From NCBI GenBank assembly GCA_021827885.1, contig JAKAUD010000220.1:1-25052 (forward strand): a DNA stretch of 25,052 nt, given 5' to 3'. Under the pieces are notes generated by a model. It did not search any database, was not told where the DNA came from, and was given only the letters and a program-made list of their open reading frames with translations. A program made the translations under genes and the position numbers. How positions within the stretch are numbered: position 1 is the stretch's first letter; each line of letters starts with the position of its first letter. Positions 24,454 to 25,052 of the stretch are shown in pieces. This DNA is from Thermoplasmata archaeon. Its GTDB lineage: Archaea > Thermoplasmatota > Thermoplasmata > Thermoplasmatales > Thermoplasmataceae.

Positions 24454-25052
24454 TTATTTCTTCCTCCTCATTATGGTTAATACTGAACCGATTGCTACTA
24501 TCGCAACCGCTGCCCCAATTATGCCATAGAGTTCTATGCCAGATATACCGGAAGGGGATGGTTTAGATGGTGAAGAAGAAGCGGTGAAGGTGACTAATGC
24601 CGATTTGGAGATACCATTGACGGTTATTGTATTCCCAGTGGCATTGTAATTTGTATTGTTGGTTCCTATGGTGTATGCATATGTTCCATTTGTTAACATA
24701 ACAGAATAATTTACTCCAGTTAATGCTCCAGAATCATGTCCTGTTATATTCACGTACCAATCTGAACCAATAGGCAATCCTGTTTCTGTGAATGTAACTG
24801 CATAAGTTACGGGGGAGAATGTTATTGACTTCGTCAATGCTTTTCCGTTGACTGTAAAGTTGCCTCCAGATGAATACAATGATTTGTTGGCGTTGGCAAT
24901 GCTATAGGAATATGTTCCATTAGGCTCGGAAAATGATATTGATGTTTCCGTGCTGGGGAAGGTCTGCCCATTGCTCAGATTCACGTACCATGATCCTGCG
25001 GGCAATCCTGATTCTGTGAATGTAACCTTATATGTTATATGTGTGAAATCCA
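24454..25052 (-). CDS. Cell-surface protein with ETG domains and C-terminal anchor (5' end outside window)
   Basis: The frame is open to the right edge of the window, so this is the C-terminal 199 residues of a larger protein. Visible parts are the strand VTFTESGLPAGSWYVNL and its domain, a second domain from VTFTETGLPIGSDWYVNITG to NGISKSALVTFTA, a Ser/Pro linker, and one membrane helix beginning SGISGIELYGIIG and ending MRRKK. The last domain, linker and anchor closely match the YVTN protein at 21441, including long identical DNA stretches, so the two are recent paralogues in the same orientation. What its N-terminal part does cannot be seen. It probably belongs to the cell surface layer. 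Confidence 0.8.
   Translation of the reverse strand, partial: DFTHITYKVTFTESGLPAGSWYVNLSNGQTFPSTETSISFSEPNGTYSYSIANANKSLYSSGGNFTVNGKALTKSITFSPVTYAVTFTETGLPIGSDWYVNITGHDSGALTGVNYSVMLTNGTYAYTIGTNNTNYNATGNTITVNGISKSALVTFTASSSPSKPSPSGISGIELYGIIGAAVAIVAIGSVLTIMRRKK

Overview
The window looks like chromosomal DNA of an acidophilic archaeon, most likely of the Thermoplasmatales and relatives. This is inferred from leaderless genes with a TATA-like box about 24-29 bases before the start codon, a CCA-less tRNA-Gly gene, an acid-type sedolisin (S53) protease, a hexameric-type glutamate dehydrogenase, and secreted proteins ending in one membrane anchor plus a basic tail. No species can be named from the sequence alone.

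Layout. 1-2.7 kb: a small membrane protein (-) and a secreted sedolisin (+). 2.7-5.9 kb: tRNA-Gly(CCC), glutamate dehydrogenase (-), a SAM-dependent methyltransferase (+) and a flavin-reductase-like protein (-). 6.0-8.3 kb: an AT-rich two-gene unit (-) of unknown function. Its second gene has a PD-(D/E)xK nuclease signature, a Cys/His cluster and a possible C-terminal winged helix. This is the best candidate for an undescribed system. 8.5-17.9 kb: a five-gene operon glgB-glgE-treS-mak-treX (+).

The operon encodes a GlgE-type route: TreS turns trehalose into maltose, maltokinase makes maltose 1-phosphate, GlgE extends alpha-1,4-glucan with it, GlgB branches it and TreX debranches it. Catalytic residues and their spacing are intact in all four GH13 enzymes. 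Three junctions overlap by 4-11 bases. The mak-treX junction holds a 22-codon reading frame that overlaps both neighbours. A decayed reading frame follows treX.

17.9-25 kb is accessory and scarred. It holds a secreted protein whose promoter contains an (AG)8 tract, a small membrane protein behind it, and an intact VapBC pair with a palindromic operator. It also holds an AbrB-type antitoxin whose PIN toxin is a pseudogene, and a seven-bladed YVTN surface protein. A second surface protein is cut by the right edge, and a dead fragment of the same family lies near 20.0 kb. An unexplained segment with inverted repeats lies at 21.17-21.28 kb.
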